Source of the DNA: Mameliella sp. MMSF_3455
Lineage (GTDB): Bacteria; Pseudomonadota; Alphaproteobacteria; Rhodobacterales; Rhodobacteraceae
Assembly: GCF_030733205.1 (NCBI RefSeq)
Contig: NZ_JASHJL010000008.1
Span: 124,001 to 188,000, forward strand
Reading direction: 5' to 3'
DNA length: 64,000 nt
Below are positions 1-9,167 of the stretch, piece by piece. The notes beneath the pieces are model-generated. The model made no database searches and was not told the origin of the DNA. It worked only from the letters and a program-made list of their open reading frames with translations. A program made the position numbers and the translations under genes. Each line of letters begins with the position of its first letter. Position 1 is the first letter of the stretch.

Positions 1-1570
1 ACGAGCCCCCGTTGCGGTGGCGGCGCGCGGCTTCCTCGATCAGCAGGTCGGCGCCGGGCATGTCGATCTCTCCGATGCCCTTGACGATGAAGATCATGTG
101 TTTCTGGCCCGGGCGGTCGATTTCGAACCGGCGAAAGGCGCGGCGCACATGTTCGACCGAGCCGAAGTAGAGCGGCCCGTCGAGCCGCGAGATCAGCAGT
201 TGCGGGCATTCCGCCAGGTTGTTTTCGGCGGCGTTCTTGAACATGCGGGTGGGGGTGTCGGGATCGGGGGCGCCGACGCCGACAAAGGGTTTCGAGGTCT
301 TTTTCAGGAACAGCGCCAGCGACAGAAGCACGCCGGCGTAGATCGCGAATTCGAGGTCGATGAGCAGTGCCGCGCCAAAGGTGACGCTGGCGATGGCGGT
401 TTCCTCGGGCGAGGTGGTCAGGATGTGGCGGATCTCGGGCAGGTTCACCAGGCGGATGGCGACCAGCAGGATCACGCCCGCCATCGCGGGGATCGGCACA
501 TAGGCGAACCAGGGCGCGACAAGCAGCAGGATCAGGAACAGGAAGAGCGCGGCAAAGATCGCCGAGAGTGGGGTCTGCGCGCCGCTGTCGTAATTCACGC
601 CCGACCGGGTGAAGGAGGCCGAGCCGGGGTAGCAGCGAAACAGGCTGCCGGCGATGTTGGAGAGGCCCTGCGCCACGAACTCGCGGTTGCCGTCGATGGT
701 CTGGCCGGATTTCAGCGCGATCGCGCGGGACACCGACATCGCCTCCAGCAGGCCGACCAGCGCGATGGCGAAGGCGGCAGAGCCGTGGTCGCGGATGGTC
801 TGCAAGGTGATGTCGGGCAGGGCAAACCCGGGCGCGACGCCCTCGATGGTGCCGATGGTTGCGAGGCCCGCGGCCTCTCCGCCCAGCAGGAGACCGAGGA
901 TCGTCGCGGCAAGGAGCGCGATCAGGTAGTTGGGCAGCGCCGGGTTCAGCTTGCGCACGCCCATCCCGATGCCAAGCGCCGTGCCCGCGACCAGAAGCGC
1001 GCGCCAGTCGGTCCCGGGCAGGCGTTCGGCCAGGGCCAGGGCGAATTCCCCCAGCGCCTCGGGGCGGGGCAGGTCGATGCCCAGGGCCTTGTCGACCTGG
1101 CTGAGGGCAATCAGGATCGCGGCCCCGGTGACAAAGCCGGTCATCACCGAATGCGAGACGAAATCGACCAGCACGCCCATGCGGGCCAGCCCCAGGGCCA
1201 GCTGGATCACGCCGACCATCAGCGCCAGCGCGATGGCGGCCGAGATGAACTGCGGCGATCCCGGCGCCAGGCTGCCCGCCAGCGCCCCGAAGACCAGTGC
1301 CGAGATGGCTGTGGTCGGGCCGGAGACCGCGTGCCAGCTGGACCCGGTCAGGGCGGCGACGACGGGGGTGATCATCGCTGTATAAAAGCCGTATTCCGGC
1401 GGCAGTCCCGCGATGGCGGCAAAGGCCACCCCCTGCGGCAGCACCAGCGTCGCACCGGTCAGCCCGGCAAAGGCATCGGCGCGCAGGCTGGTGGGGGTGA
1501 TCCGCGCCGTCCAATCCGGGCGCAGCGCGGAGAATGCCGCCGAGATGGCCCGTTCCGTCGCCGCCTTCAT
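1..1570 (-). CDS. SulP family anion (sulfate) permease with STAS domain, 3' end outside window
   Basis: An inner-membrane SLC26/SulP-type anion transporter; 523 codons are visible and the reading frame runs off the left edge. From the ATG at 1570 the protein begins MKAATERAISAAFSALRPDW, followed by the family signature region (GLTGATLVLPQGVAFAAIAG, then PPEYGFYTAMITP) and about ten to twelve hydrophobic segments. The last visible part (PQLLISRLDGPLYFGSVEHV) is the start of a cytoplasmic STAS domain, as usual in this family. The substrate cannot be read from sequence: sulfate is the common default, bicarbonate is possible. It is divergent from a LysR gene 120 bp away, which in turn precedes a sulfatase and TRAP operon, so a link to sulfate handling is plausible but inferred. 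Confidence 0.9.
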   Translation of the reverse strand, partial: MKAATERAISAAFSALRPDWTARITPTSLRADAFAGLTGATLVLPQGVAFAAIAGLPPEYGFYTAMITPVVAALTGSSWHAVSGPTTAISALVFGALAGSLAPGSPQFISAAIALALMVGVIQLALGLARMGVLVDFVSHSVMTGFVTGAAILIALSQVDKALGIDLPRPEALGEFALALAERLPGTDWRALLVAGTALGIGMGVRKLNPALPNYLIALLAATILGLLLGGEAAGLATIGTIEGVAPGFALPDITLQTIRDHGSAAFAIALVGLLEAMSVSRAIALKSGQTIDGNREFVAQGLSNIAGSLFRCYPGSASFTRSGVNYDSGAQTPLSAIFAALFLFLILLLVAPWFAYVPIPAMAGVILLVAIRLVNLPEIRHILTTSPEETAIASVTFGAALLIDLEFAIYAGVLLSLALFLKKTSKPFVGVGAPDPDTPTRMFKNAAENNLAECPQLLISRLDGPLYFGSVEHVRRAFRRFEIDRPGQKHMIFIVKGIGEIDMPGADLLIEEAARRHRNGGS

Positions 1571-1690
1571 GCCGTTTCCTCCCGTTCGTGGTGCATGGCG
1601 GCTAACGGGAAACGCGGCTTCGGGCTAGTGATCGAAAATTTCAGGGTATAAGTTTCGGGAATAGGGAAGGCTGCCCGGGGGAGGGGCCGC
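1571..1690. promoter_or_regulatory. Divergent promoter region between SulP and LysR genes
   Basis: The 120-bp gap separates two start codons pointing outwards, so it must carry both promoters. It includes a locally A+T-rich stretch (about 1625-1665) in otherwise G+C-rich DNA, as expected for promoters and a LysR-type binding site. I could not fix a unique T-N11-A operator. A strong ribosome-binding stretch (GGGGGAGGGG) sits just before the LysR start at 1691. Confidence 0.5.
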
Positions 1691-2611
1691 ATGATCAAGA
1701 TCCAGCATATCGAGATGCTGCTGGCCGTGGAACGCGCGGGCAGCATTCGCGCCGCGTCCAAGATGCTGGGCAAGACCCAGCCCGCGGTGACGAAGGCGCT
1801 GCGCCAGGCCGAGGCAGAACTGGGGGCCGCGATCTTCAAGCGGGCGCCCAGCGGGGTGATCGTGACCGAGGACGGCAAGCCGATCCTGCGCCGGGCGCAA
1901 GTGATCCAGTCGGAACTGCGCAAGATGCAGGAAGAGGTGGACCAGCGGCGCGGGCTGGGCACTGGGCGGCTGAACGTGACCGTCTCGCCGCTAGCGGCGA
2001 CGCGGCTGATCGGCGGAACGCTGAAACGGTTTCAGCGCCGGTTTCCCAACGTGCATGTGCAGATCAGCGGCGGGCACGAACCGATCGCCTTCGGGCCGGT
2101 GCGTGACGGGCAGGTGGATATCGTGATCGGGCCGGAACCGCAGGCGGCGGACGTGGCGGGCCTGAGCACGACATTCCTTGTCGAGACGCCGATCTCGGTG
2201 ATCACCGGGCGCAATTCGCGCTGGGTCGGGGAAACCCGACTGTCGGAACTGGCCAAGGGTGACTGGCTGATGATCGGGACACGTGCCCGGCTGCCCTTTC
2301 TGCGGCGCCATTTCACCAAGCTGGGACTGGAGCCGCCGGACCCCAAGGTGACATCGGATTCGATCTTCAGCGTGCTGTCGCTGATCGAGGAAAGCGACTA
2401 CCTCTGCACCTATCCCGGCCGCATCCTGGAACAGACCGCCGCGCGCTGGCGAATCGCGGCGCTGGAGGTGGATCCGCCGCTGATCTCGGCCCGGATCGCG
2501 ATCATCACCTCGTCCGAGCGTCCGCCGACGCCCGCGCTGCAATATTTCGTGGACTGCGTGCAGCAGGTGTCCAGCAACCTGTTCGGTTCGGGGGATGCCG
2601 AAAAGTTATAG
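1691..2611 (+). CDS. LysR family transcriptional regulator
   Basis: A 306-residue LysR-type regulator, normal length for the family. The N-terminal winged helix-turn-helix is at about residues 3-62 (IEMLLAVERAGSIRAASKMLG, then TQPAVTKALRQAEAELGAAI), and the remainder forms the two-lobed effector-binding domain. It lies between the divergent SulP gene and the co-oriented sulfatase/TRAP operon that starts 97 bp downstream, so it probably controls one or both of these. The effector is unknown; a substrate or product of the neighbouring transport and sulfatase genes is the natural guess. The ATG at 1691 is preceded by a G-rich Shine-Dalgarno stretch. Confidence 0.92.
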   Translation: MIKIQHIEMLLAVERAGSIRAASKMLGKTQPAVTKALRQAEAELGAAIFKRAPSGVIVTEDGKPILRRAQVIQSELRKMQEEVDQRRGLGTGRLNVTVSPLAATRLIGGTLKRFQRRFPNVHVQISGGHEPIAFGPVRDGQVDIVIGPEPQAADVAGLSTTFLVETPISVITGRNSRWVGETRLSELAKGDWLMIGTRARLPFLRRHFTKLGLEPPDPKVTSDSIFSVLSLIEESDYLCTYPGRILEQTAARWRIAALEVDPPLISARIAIITSSERPPTPALQYFVDCVQQVSSNLFGSGDAEKL

Positions 2612-2708
2612 CCATCAACATTCAGGGTCTCCCTGATGTGCCTTGCTGGCATTACTCCGCACTTGTCCGGGGTGTGCCATTGTCCCCGGCAAGGGAGGAG
2701 GAGGCACG

Positions 2709-4382
2709 ATGAATATCCTGTTCATCATGTATGACCAGTTGCGGTTCGATTACCTGAGCTGCGCCGGGCATCCGCATCTGCATACGCCGAACTTTGACCG
2801 GGTCGCCGCGCGCGGCGTGCGGTTCACGAATGCCTATGTGCAATCGCCGATCTGCGGCGCCTCCCGGATGAGTTTCTACACCGGGCGCTACGTCTCGTCC
2901 CACGGCGCGCAGTGGAACGGTTTTCCGCTGCGGGTGGGAGAGGTCACGCTGGGCGATCACCTGCGGGCGCTGGGCATGGACTGCTGGCTGTTGGGCAAGA
3001 CCCACATGAAGGCGGATGCCAAGGGCATGGAACGGCTGGGCCTTGCGCCTGACAGCCTGATCGGCGCGCGGCAGGCGGATTGCGGGTTCGATGCCTGGGC
3101 GCGGGATGACGGCCTGTGGGGATCGGGTCCGGACGGGGACTATGACCAGAAACGCTCTCCCTACAACGAGTATCTCAAGAGCAAGGGCTATGACGGCGAC
3201 AACCCCTGGGCCGACTACGCCAACGCGGGTGTCGACGATGGCCAGATCGCCAGCGGCTGGATGCTGATGAACGCCGACAAGCCGGCCAATATCCGCGAAG
3301 AGGACAGCGAGACGCCCTGGCTGACCTCGGAGACGATCCGCTTTGTCGACCAGGCAAGGGGGCCGTGGTGCGCGCATGTGAGCTTTATCAAGCCGCACTG
3401 GCCCTACATCGTGCCGGCGCCCTATCACGACATGTACGGTCACAACCAGATCCAGCCGCCCCTGCGGCACCCGGCCGAACTGGATGATCCGCACCCGGTT
3501 CTGGGCGCCTATCACGACGCCCGCGTGGCGCAGGCGTTCCAGCGCGACGAGGTGCGCGAAAAGGTGATCCCGGCCTACATGGGCCTGATCAAGCAATGCG
3601 ACGACCAGCTGGGCCGCCTGCTGGACCATCTTGAGGCAACGGGACAGATGGACGACACGATGATCGTCCTGACCTCGGACCACGGCGATTACCTGGGCGA
3701 TCACTGGCTGGGGGAAAAGGATTTCTTCCACGAGGCCTCGGTCAAGATCCCGATGATCATCTGCGATCCGCGCGCCGATGCCGACGCGACGCGGGGGACG
3801 ACCTGCGATGCGCTGGTCGAGGGCATCGACCTGGCCGCCACCTTTGTCGAGGCGGCGGGCGGCACGGTGCCGGATCACATCATCGAGGGCCGTTCGCTGA
3901 TGCCCTGGCTGCGGGGAGAGACACCGCGGGACTGGCGCGACTTCGTCATCAGCGAGTATGATTATTCCGTCACGCCGCGCGCCGACGCGCTGGGCGTCCA
4001 GCCCCGCGACGCGCGCATGATGATGGTCTTTGACGGACGCTGGAAGCTGATCCACTTCGAGGGCGGTTTCAGGCCGATGCTGTTCGACCTGGAGACCGAC
4101 CCGCAGGAATTCACCGACCTGGGCGACGATCCCGCGTACCAGGCCCAGGTCGACCGCATGTACGATTGTCTGGGGCAATGGGGGCGCCGCATGGCGCAGC
4201 GCGTGACCATGTCGGATGACGACGTGCGCGCGGCGCGCGGCCGGTCCATGCGGCGGGGCATCCTGCCCTTCCTGGCCGATGGCAGCGAGGTCCCGGCGGA
4301 CCTGACCGAGAAATATCGCGGCCCAGCCCGCCAGGTCCATGCAAAGACACCTATGGCGAAGGAGGAGAGCCATGACGTCTGA
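2709..4382 (+). CDS. Type I sulfatase / phosphonate monoester hydrolase-like enzyme
   Basis: A 557-residue member of the alkaline phosphatase superfamily that should hydrolyse a sulfate (or phosphonate/phosphate) ester. The formylglycine motif reads C49-G-A-S-R53 followed by TGR, matching the C-x-(P/A)-S-R core; the cysteine would be oxidised to formylglycine by a separate enzyme. Metal-binding sites are visible in the N-terminal MYDQLRFDY and in TSDHGDYLGDH with a following KDFFHEASVKIP. There is no signal peptide, so the enzyme should act in the cytoplasm on an imported substrate. The chosen ATG at 2709 follows AGGAGGAGG and fits the family N-terminus (NILFIMYDQ). Its 3' end overlaps the TRAP permease start by 11 bp, which indicates translational coupling. 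The substrate is not recognisable. Confidence 0.88.
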   Translation: MNILFIMYDQLRFDYLSCAGHPHLHTPNFDRVAARGVRFTNAYVQSPICGASRMSFYTGRYVSSHGAQWNGFPLRVGEVTLGDHLRALGMDCWLLGKTHMKADAKGMERLGLAPDSLIGARQADCGFDAWARDDGLWGSGPDGDYDQKRSPYNEYLKSKGYDGDNPWADYANAGVDDGQIASGWMLMNADKPANIREEDSETPWLTSETIRFVDQARGPWCAHVSFIKPHWPYIVPAPYHDMYGHNQIQPPLRHPAELDDPHPVLGAYHDARVAQAFQRDEVREKVIPAYMGLIKQCDDQLGRLLDHLEATGQMDDTMIVLTSDHGDYLGDHWLGEKDFFHEASVKIPMIICDPRADADATRGTTCDALVEGIDLAATFVEAAGGTVPDHIIEGRSLMPWLRGETPRDWRDFVISEYDYSVTPRADALGVQPRDARMMMVFDGRWKLIHFEGGFRPMLFDLETDPQEFTDLGDDPAYQAQVDRMYDCLGQWGRRMAQRVTMSDDDVRAARGRSMRRGILPFLADGSEVPADLTEKYRGPARQVHAKTPMAKEESHDV

Positions 4383-6486
4383 AGATACGGAAGCGCCCGC
4401 GCCCGATCGCGGCGGCGCCCTATTCGACAAGCACCTGGCCGACGTGGTCGCCATGGCGTTTTCCCTGGTCATCGTGATCTACGCCGCGTCCGGCCCGATC
4501 AGCGAATTCGTGCGCTGGTTCATCGAGGCGACGACCCCGGCCTTCGACGAGATGAGCCGCCGCGACCAGCGGGTGTTCCTGCGCGAACACTGGCTTGGGG
4601 CGGCCTATCGCGGTTTCGAACAATCGTTCCTGCTGCCGACCGGCCTGATCATCGGCCTGCCCATCGTGATGAGCTTTGCCATCACGCTGTTGACGCTGCA
4701 CCGCAAGCCGGGCCAGCGGGCGTTCAACTGGGGGCTGACGCTGCTGGCGGTCATGGCCTTCACCAGCTGGATCATCGCCATCTTCGCCTCTGACGCGGGC
4801 GCCTTGCCGGTGGCGCGGCCCATCGACTTCGTGATGTTCCCACTGGCCACGGCGATCACGCTTTACCTGACGTGGCGGCTCTTCGGCGGCTTTATCGTCG
4901 CCTTCTGCCTGTTCTGGGTGATCTATTTCTTTGCCAAGGGCTGGCTTCCGGAATGGACCGGCATCCTGGCCGGGTCCGAGTCGTCGATGGGACAGAACCT
5001 GCGCCAGATGGTGCTGCAGTTCTGGGCCCAGACCGGGGGCATGTTCGGCCAGCCGATCCAGGTGGTGACGGGCAACGTGCTGATCTTCATCGTCTTTGGT
5101 GCCGTGCTCATGGCCTCGGGGGCGGGGGATCTGCTGATGAAGATCGCCAACCGGCTGACCGGCGGGCTGATCGGCGGCGCGGCGCATGCCTCTGTCGCCT
5201 CTTCGGCATTGTTCGGCACGCTGAGCGGTGCGGCGATTTCCAACGTGGTGTCCACGGGGGTCATGACCATCCCGGTGATCCGCAAGGCGGGGTTCAAACC
5301 GGCCTTTGCCGGTGCCGTCGAGGCCGCCGCCTCGACCGGCGGGCAGATCATGCCGCCGGTCATGGGGGTCGTGGCCTTTTTCGTCGCCGGCCAGATCGGG
5401 CTGGAGTACCGCTATATCGTGGTCGCCGCGATCCTGCCCGCCGCGTTCTATTACCTGGGCACTTTCCTGGCGGTCTACTTCGAGGCCCGCAAGCGGGGCG
5501 TCGGTGCCCTGCCGCCCGAGGCGCGGCCGAAGCTGACGCGCGGGGAATGGGTGCAATGCCTGGTCTTCGTGCTGCCGCTGGGGACGCTGTCCTACTTCCT
5601 CTTCGCGCAGCCCTCGGTGCCCAAGGCCGGGTTCTACGGGCTGGTGGTCGCGGTGGTTTCTGCCGCCGTGCTGTTCCGAGAGTTCCGCTCGGCCAGCCGT
5701 ATCTGGCACGCCTTTGTCGATGCGGGCCGCATGGCCGCGTCGATCGTGGTGATCGTGACCGCCATCGGCCTGATCGTCGGGCTGATCCAGACCTCGGGCT
5801 TTTCCGGGCGGCTGTCGCAACTGCTGGCCGAGGCCGCAAGCGGGCCGCTGCCGCTGGTGCTGGTCGTGGTGGCCTTTGGCGCGATCATCCTGGGGATGGG
5901 GCTGCCGCCGGGGGCGACCTATTTCATCATCGTGATCGCGCTCAGCTCGGGCATCGACACGGTGGGCATCGCGCCGTTGACGCTGCACCTGTTCGTCGTC
6001 TTCTTTGCCATGATGTCGACGGTGACGCCACCGGTGGCCCTGGCCGCCTTTGCCGCCGCCCCCATCGCCGGGGCGGACCCGATCAAGACCGGGTTCGAGG
6101 CGGCGAAGATCGCCCTGGCGGGCTTCCTGATCCCCTTCGTCTTTGTCTATCACCCGGCGGTGCTCTACAAGCTGCAGGTGGTATTCGAGTGGTTCGGCGA
6201 GGATCCGGTCAATTCCCGCGCGATGATCGACATCGCCACGGTCACATGGTTCGAGTTCTTCTGGATCATTGCCGCCTTCGTCCTTGCGATGTGGCTGATC
6301 GCCTCGGCGCTGGCGGGCTACGACCGGACCCGGATCACACCCGCGGAACGCGTCCTGCGGCTTGCCCTGGGCGGCGCGGCCCTGCTGCCGCAGATGGCCA
6401 TAGCCGGTCCGGCGGCGGCGCTGGGGCTTGCGCTTCTCTTCATCAGCCCGCGCCTGGCCGGTCGGCCCGGCGCGGCCACCACATGA
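4372..6486 (+). CDS. TRAP transporter fused permease (DctQM-type, TAXI system)
   Basis: A 704-residue integral membrane protein that fuses the small and large TRAP permease subunits, as is typical of TAXI-type TRAP systems. It uses an ion gradient to import a solute delivered by the periplasmic receptor encoded next. Family blocks visible include GGLIGGAAHASVASSALFG, AISNVVSTGVMTIPVI, EAAASTGGQIMPPVMG and GMGLPPGATYFIIV, all in the large-subunit part, surrounded by many hydrophobic helices. The ATG at 4372 has an AAGGAGGAG ribosome-binding site and overlaps the sulfatase stop, so sulfatase and transporter are made together. The small cytoplasmic N-terminal stretch before the first helix is normal. 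Confidence 0.92.
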   Translation: MTSEDTEAPAPDRGGALFDKHLADVVAMAFSLVIVIYAASGPISEFVRWFIEATTPAFDEMSRRDQRVFLREHWLGAAYRGFEQSFLLPTGLIIGLPIVMSFAITLLTLHRKPGQRAFNWGLTLLAVMAFTSWIIAIFASDAGALPVARPIDFVMFPLATAITLYLTWRLFGGFIVAFCLFWVIYFFAKGWLPEWTGILAGSESSMGQNLRQMVLQFWAQTGGMFGQPIQVVTGNVLIFIVFGAVLMASGAGDLLMKIANRLTGGLIGGAAHASVASSALFGTLSGAAISNVVSTGVMTIPVIRKAGFKPAFAGAVEAAASTGGQIMPPVMGVVAFFVAGQIGLEYRYIVVAAILPAAFYYLGTFLAVYFEARKRGVGALPPEARPKLTRGEWVQCLVFVLPLGTLSYFLFAQPSVPKAGFYGLVVAVVSAAVLFREFRSASRIWHAFVDAGRMAASIVVIVTAIGLIVGLIQTSGFSGRLSQLLAEAASGPLPLVLVVVAFGAIILGMGLPPGATYFIIVIALSSGIDTVGIAPLTLHLFVVFFAMMSTVTPPVALAAFAAAPIAGADPIKTGFEAAKIALAGFLIPFVFVYHPAVLYKLQVVFEWFGEDPVNSRAMIDIATVTWFEFFWIIAAFVLAMWLIASALAGYDRTRITPAERVLRLALGGAALLPQMAIAGPAAALGLALLFISPRLAGRPGAATT

Positions 6487-6514
6487 CATTCGCACCGAAC
6501 AGGGAGGAAATCCG

Positions 6515-7492
6515 ATGCGACACCTGACACTTGCGGCCACTGCGGCCCTGACCGTCTCTGCCACCGCTGGCCTTGCGCAGGAGACGTTGAAAATGGCCAC
6601 GATCGAACCCAGCCTGGGCCAGGCGATCACCATGGCGACCTTTGCCAACGTGGTGAACGGGACGCTTTCCGACATCCAGATCGAGGTCGCCGGGGGCGGG
6701 GCCGCCACCCTGCACCAGATCGAGACCGCGCGCGGCAACCTGGACATGTACATGGTGTCGCCGACGATCTACAACTTCATTTCGACCGGCAAGGCGATGT
6801 ACGCCAACCAGCCCGACGCCGCCGAAGTGTCGGAAAACCTGGCGCTGCTGATGTGGTTCCCCTACGGCCAGTATCACTATGCCGTGCGTGGCGACAGCGA
6901 CATCGAGTATCTCGACGACATCGAGGGCGCGACCGTCTTTCTGGGCCCCGCGGGGGGCGGCGCCTTCAACGCGGCCAAGGGCTGGATCGAGGCCACGACG
7001 GGATTGATCGCGGGCGAGGACTACGAGGCGATCACCGCCAACTGGGCGACCGGATTCCAGTCTTTCCTGGACGGCAAGATCGACATGTACGTCAACGGCT
7101 GCATCGACCCCTGCCAGCAATTCATCCAGTTTACCGAGACCGAGAGCCTTCGCTTTATCGGGCCGGAGGATCACACCGGCGAGGCGGTTGACAAGTTCCT
7201 GGGCAATTTCCGCTACCTGGCCGAGATCCCGGCGGGCATCTACGGCAACCAGGTCAACGACGGGCCGGTGATGTCGAACGACACCGCCGTGGGCATCGGG
7301 CTGCGCGCGGACCTCGATGAGGAAACCGTCTACCAGGTGACCAAGGCCTTTTGGGACAACGTGGACAGCATCACCTCTGACGCGCCCTGGGCCAAGGCGC
7401 TGAGCATCGAGTTCGCGGTGCAATCGCTGGCCGGCATGCCGCTGCACCCGGGCGCAGAGCGCTACTACCGCGAGGTCGGCGCGCTGAAATGA
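6515..7492 (+). CDS. TAXI family TRAP transporter solute-binding protein
   Basis: A 325-residue periplasmic receptor for the fused TRAP permease just upstream (28-bp gap, GGGAGGAAA ribosome-binding site before the ATG at 6515). The first 22 or so residues (MRHLTLAATAALTVSATAGLA) form a classical signal peptide. The mature part carries TAXI-family features such as LKMATIEPSLGQAI, GGAATLHQIETARGNLDMY and GPAGGGAFNAAKG. TAXI receptors bind small organic acids and related solutes; here the sulfatase neighbour suggests an organosulfate, which is inference only. A strong stem-loop terminator follows the gene, so this is the end of the transcription unit. Confidence 0.92.
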   Translation: MRHLTLAATAALTVSATAGLAQETLKMATIEPSLGQAITMATFANVVNGTLSDIQIEVAGGGAATLHQIETARGNLDMYMVSPTIYNFISTGKAMYANQPDAAEVSENLALLMWFPYGQYHYAVRGDSDIEYLDDIEGATVFLGPAGGGAFNAAKGWIEATTGLIAGEDYEAITANWATGFQSFLDGKIDMYVNGCIDPCQQFIQFTETESLRFIGPEDHTGEAVDKFLGNFRYLAEIPAGIYGNQVNDGPVMSNDTAVGIGLRADLDEETVYQVTKAFWDNVDSITSDAPWAKALSIEFAVQSLAGMPLHPGAERYYREVGALK

Positions 7493-7499
7493 GGATCGG

Positions 7500-7526
7500 G
7501 GCCGGGGCAGCGATGCCCCGGCCTTT
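7500..7526 (+). terminator. Rho-independent terminator after the TRAP operon
   Basis: A perfect 9-bp stem (GGCCGGGGC with GCCCCGGCC) closes a six-base loop (AGCGAT) and is followed directly by TTT. It lies 8 bp after the TAXI receptor stop, the right place to end the sulfatase/TRAP transcript. Confidence 0.75.
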
Positions 7527-7553
7527 CGTTCGCAAGCACTCTGGAGACCGGCC

Positions 7554-7841
7554 ATGTTCATCCGCCGCACCACCTATCGCCTGACGCCCGAAACCGATCA
7601 GCCCGTCTTCGAGCGCGAGATGCGCGACAGCATCCGCCCGCATGAGATCGAGGGCCTGATCAGCACCGCGCATGTGCCCAACGACGATGGCAGCTGGACC
7701 GTCGTCGCGGTGTGGGAAACCAAGGTCGAGGCGATGGCCGCCGCGCCGCGCATCCGGGCAGAATGGGATCGCCGCGCCGGGCAGTTCGCCGCGCCGCCCG
7801 TGGTCGAGACAGCGGGCGTGAGTGTCTGGGAAGGCGCCTGA
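7554..7841 (+). CDS. Small protein of probable dimeric alpha-beta barrel fold
   Basis: A 95-residue cytoplasmic protein with no signal peptide. The pattern (MFIRRTTYRLTPE, then GLISTAHVPNDDGSWTVVAVWET, then an amphipathic helix) resembles small ferredoxin-fold proteins of the antibiotic-biosynthesis monooxygenase or NIPSNAP type, but no diagnostic catalytic residue can be named. The ORF starts 61 bp after the TAXI receptor gene, beyond the terminator, with a CTGGAGACC ribosome-binding stretch. Function is unknown; it may be expressed together with the acyl-CoA dehydrogenase downstream. Confidence 0.65.
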   Translation: MFIRRTTYRLTPETDQPVFEREMRDSIRPHEIEGLISTAHVPNDDGSWTVVAVWETKVEAMAAAPRIRAEWDRRAGQFAAPPVVETAGVSVWEGA

Positions 7842-7952
7842 ACGCCGCGTTGGGCGACAGCCGCTTGCCTCTGGCCCCCGGTCCTGCATGACTGTGACGG
7901 CGAGCGCCCCTTGTGGGTGGTCGACCGGATATGCTTGTGGAGGAGCCTTGCC

Positions 7953-9167
7953 ATGAATTTCAGCATCTCGCCGGAGCTGGAGGACCTGAGACGCCGTGTG
8001 GCGCGGTTTGTCGAGGACAGGCTGCTGCCGCTGGAGGCGGACCGCGCCAACTACGATGCGCATGAAAACATCGCCCTGGAGGTGCTGGACCGCGAACGGG
8101 CCGCCGCGCGCGAGGCAGGGTTGTGGTGCCTGCAGATGCCGCGCGCGCTGGGTGGTGGCGGGCTGGGCAAGGCCGGGATGGCCGTTGTCTACGAAGAGAT
8201 GAACCGCTCGATCTTTGGGCCGGTGGTGTTCAATTCCGCCGCGCCGGACGATGGCAACATGATGGTGCTGGGCGCGCTGGGGACCGAGGCGCAGCGCGAG
8301 CGCTGGCTGATGCCGATCATGTCGGGGGCGGTGCGCTCGGCCTTTGCCATGACCGAGCCGCACCCCGGCGGTGGGTCCGATCCGGGGATGATGCAGACGC
8401 GGGCAGAAAGGCGCGGCGACCGGTATGTCGTGACCGGGCGCAAGTGGTTCATCACCGGCGCGGCGGAGGCGGCGCATTTCATCCTGGTGGCGCGGACATC
8501 CGACGATGCGCGGCGCGGGCACACGGCTTTCCTGTTCCACCGCGACGATCCCGGCTGGCGGATCGAGCGCCGCATTCCGATCATGGGGCCGGAGGAACAT
8601 GGAGGCCACTGCGAGCTGGTCTTTGACGGGCTGGAGATCCCGGCCGAGAACGTGCTGTTGGAGGAAGGGCGCGGCATGAAGGTCACGCAGACGCGGCTGG
8701 GCCCCGCGCGGCTGACCCACTGCATGCGCTGGCTGGGCCTGGCCAAGCGCTGCATGGAAATCGCGACGGAGTATGCCGAGGTGCGCGAGGGGTTCGGCCA
8801 GCGGCTGATCGAACGCGAGAGCGTGGCGCAGATGCTGGGCGACATCGCCATGCGGATCGAGGTGGGTCGCCTGCTGGTGATGAAGGCCGCGCAGGAGATC
8901 GACCGGGGCGGGTTCGCGCGCAAGGAAATCTCGATGGCCAAGATCCAGGTGGCGAACGTGCTGCACGATGCCGCCGACGTGGCGATCCAGATCAACGGCG
9001 CGCGGGGCTATTCCAAGGACACGCTGCTGGAATGGATCTATCGCTATGCCCGGCAGGCGCGGCTGGTCGACGGCGCGGACGAGGTGCACCGCATGGTCCT
9101 GAGCCGCGAGTTGCGCAGCGAGGGGCGTGATTTCTGGCGCTGGGACGTCGCCGCGGAGGCGGAATGA
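7953..9167 (+). CDS. Acyl-CoA dehydrogenase, ACAD10/11-like
   Basis: A 404-residue FAD-dependent acyl-CoA dehydrogenase of full length. The N-terminal helical domain is followed by the flavin/substrate middle domain (FAMTEPHPGGGSDPG, KWFITGAAEAAHF) and the C-terminal four-helix domain (QINGARGYSKDTLLEW, RLVDGADEVHRMVLSREL). The DGADEVH ending is characteristic of the ACAD10/11 group rather than short- or medium-chain enzymes. The gene overlaps the following APH-type kinase by 4 bp (ATGA), so the two are translationally coupled. In known ACAD10/11 and levulinate (Lva) systems such a kinase-dehydrogenase pair processes 4-hydroxyacyl-CoAs through a phosphorylated intermediate; that role here is inferred from the pairing. 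The ATG at 7953 has a GGAGG upstream. Confidence 0.92.
   Translation: MNFSISPELEDLRRRVARFVEDRLLPLEADRANYDAHENIALEVLDRERAAAREAGLWCLQMPRALGGGGLGKAGMAVVYEEMNRSIFGPVVFNSAAPDDGNMMVLGALGTEAQRERWLMPIMSGAVRSAFAMTEPHPGGGSDPGMMQTRAERRGDRYVVTGRKWFITGAAEAAHFILVARTSDDARRGHTAFLFHRDDPGWRIERRIPIMGPEEHGGHCELVFDGLEIPAENVLLEEGRGMKVTQTRLGPARLTHCMRWLGLAKRCMEIATEYAEVREGFGQRLIERESVAQMLGDIAMRIEVGRLLVMKAAQEIDRGGFARKEISMAKIQVANVLHDAADVAIQINGARGYSKDTLLEWIYRYARQARLVDGADEVHRMVLSRELRSEGRDFWRWDVAAEAE

Noticed and set aside
2652-6753. Long open frames on the minus strand opposite the sulfatase and TRAP permease (over 600 and 700 codons)
   Set aside because: G+C-rich third positions keep antisense frames open; their translations are Arg/Gly/Gln-rich without any domain, whereas the plus-strand frames carry clear motifs.
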